From: Spirochaetaceae bacterium
GTDB taxonomy: Bacteria; Spirochaetota; Spirochaetia; Treponematales; Breznakiellaceae
Direction: 5' to 3'
Length of the DNA stretch: 5,700 nt
Assembly (NCBI GenBank): GCA_031273985.1
Contig: JAISQV010000150.1
Coordinates: 1 to 5,700 of the forward strand
Positions 4,957 to 5,700 of this stretch are shown here, piece after piece (within the stretch, counting starts at the first letter, position 1; every line of letters begins with the position of its first letter). Made by a program: the position numbers and the translations under genes. The notes beneath the pieces are model-generated. The model was given only the letters and a program-made list of their open reading frames with translations, was not told the origin of the DNA and did not search any database.

Positions 4957-5700
4957 TTACATACAGTCCGTGGATGCGCTGATTTTGGCGCTGCTGCCGG
5001 CTGAATTCTTCGGGCCCGTGACGCAGGGCTTGACGCCGCCGCCGTATGCGATGGAAGACAGCGTATTATTGCCGCCGGTGATCACCAGATCCGTAAAAGA
5101 AGAGACGGGTATCTTGTTTTGGTCAACGCTGCCGGCAGGCGCCAGAACGCCGCCCGCTCCGGTTATCCTGCCGCTGCCCGAACCTCCGGCGTTCAGCCTG
5201 GCCCCGTTTCCCGCGAAGATGATCCTGCCGGGCAGGACATCGTCGTTGGTCAGGGTTATGGAACCGGTTCCGGTAAGCGCCACCACCGCATTTTCGGCGA
5301 GGGTAAGAGCCCTGCCCGCGGCTACGGTAAGCGTCTTTCCGGCGGCGATACTAAACTTCACCGGCCCGGCGGGGATCGTTACGTCCCTGTCGGGAGCATA
5401 GTCTACATTCAACGTTACCGCCGGTACAAAGCTCAGAACCGTGGTAAAGTTGTCCAGCGCCGCCGGGAGCACTTCAAACGAAGCCGCGGTAAGAACGCCG
5501 AGGTTGTTTACGGTAAAGGTGTCGTTTACCTGGAGATTCGTAAAAAGGGTAACAAACTCCCAATCAATGGCGGGGTCCGCAACCGCTTCGTTCATCCCGC
5601 TTCCGTAGCCCTCTTTTATCTTCCCCTCCGCGGCGCTATAAAACACTGTGGCCTTCGTGTTGGAAGCGCTTCCGGCGATTTTGTAGGGGCCGGAGCTGTA
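4957..5700 (-). CDS. C-terminal part of a beta-rich, probably surface or secreted protein (5' end outside window)
   Basis: The frame is open from the right edge to TAA at 4957-4959 and gives about 247 residues. A GTG at 5646 is not needed as a start, because the frame continues upstream with similar sequence (YKIAGSASNTKATVFYS). Composition is rich in Gly, Ala, Thr, Val and Asn with very few charged residues. There are repeated short beta segments such as VTIPAGPVKFSIAAGKTLTV, ALTLAENAVVALTGTGSITL and GRIIFAGNGARLNAGGSGSG, a pattern typical of right-handed beta-helix or adhesin-like extracellular proteins. The 'GKTLTV..G..L.L' rhythm suggests stacked coils. Two Cys occur only near the C-terminus (KPC... 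and a final DCM) and could form a disulfide. There is no LPXTG or clear autotransporter barrel. The family is not recognised and the function is unknown. Confidence 0.7.
   Translation of the reverse strand, partial: YSSGPYKIAGSASNTKATVFYSAAEGKIKEGYGSGMNEAVADPAIDWEFVTLFTNLQVNDTFTVNNLGVLTAASFEVLPAALDNFTTVLSFVPAVTLNVDYAPDRDVTIPAGPVKFSIAAGKTLTVAAGRALTLAENAVVALTGTGSITLTNDDVLPGRIIFAGNGARLNAGGSGSGRITGAGGVLAPAGSVDQNKIPVSSFTDLVITGGNNTLSSIAYGGGVKPCVTGPKNSAGSSAKISASTDCM

Noticed and set aside
4662..5004. Plus- and minus-strand small frames across the palindrome cluster
   Set aside because: Their translations are low-complexity products of GC-rich hairpins, with no ribosome binding site or family resemblance.

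Overview
The window is dominated by one minus-strand operon (about 4754 down to 740) that appears to belong to the [FeFe]-hydrogenase maturation system of an anaerobe. In transcription order it has a sigma70-type promoter, a short folded leader, an 84-residue TM1266-family 'iron-only hydrogenase system regulator', the three parts of a NitT/TauT-type ABC importer (periplasmic binding protein, permease, ATPase) and hydE, the radical-SAM H-cluster maturase. Coding spacings are -14 to +9 nt, so the five genes are almost certainly co-transcribed and partly translationally coupled. No hydF, hydG or hydrogenase gene is in view.

The leader is the most interesting part. The predicted transcript start lies just before three consecutive hairpins that share bases: an upstream hairpin, a 12-bp hairpin, and a 9-bp hairpin followed by six U just ahead of the first gene's ribosome binding site. 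The middle hairpin cannot coexist with the terminator. This is the layout of a riboswitch or attenuator, and it matches no class I recognise.

Left flank (1-739): the tail of a plus-strand gene resembling the C-terminus of large DEAD/DEAH helicase or type III restriction subunits, then a small unrecognised plus-strand gene (174-521), then about 220 nt without a gene that holds an intrinsic terminator for the hyd operon and several perfect hairpins, possibly a structured RNA. The first 170 bases are visibly more A+T-rich than the operon.

Right flank (4755-5700): about 200 nt packed with GC-rich palindromes, then the C-terminal part of a minus-strand, beta-strand-rich, Gly/Ala/Thr/Val-rich protein that looks extracellular or surface exposed and continues past the window.

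Organism: a GC-rich, strictly anaerobic, probably diderm bacterium making [FeFe]-hydrogenase. A termite-gut type Treponema or related spirochaete is my best guess from overall style, but nothing here proves it.
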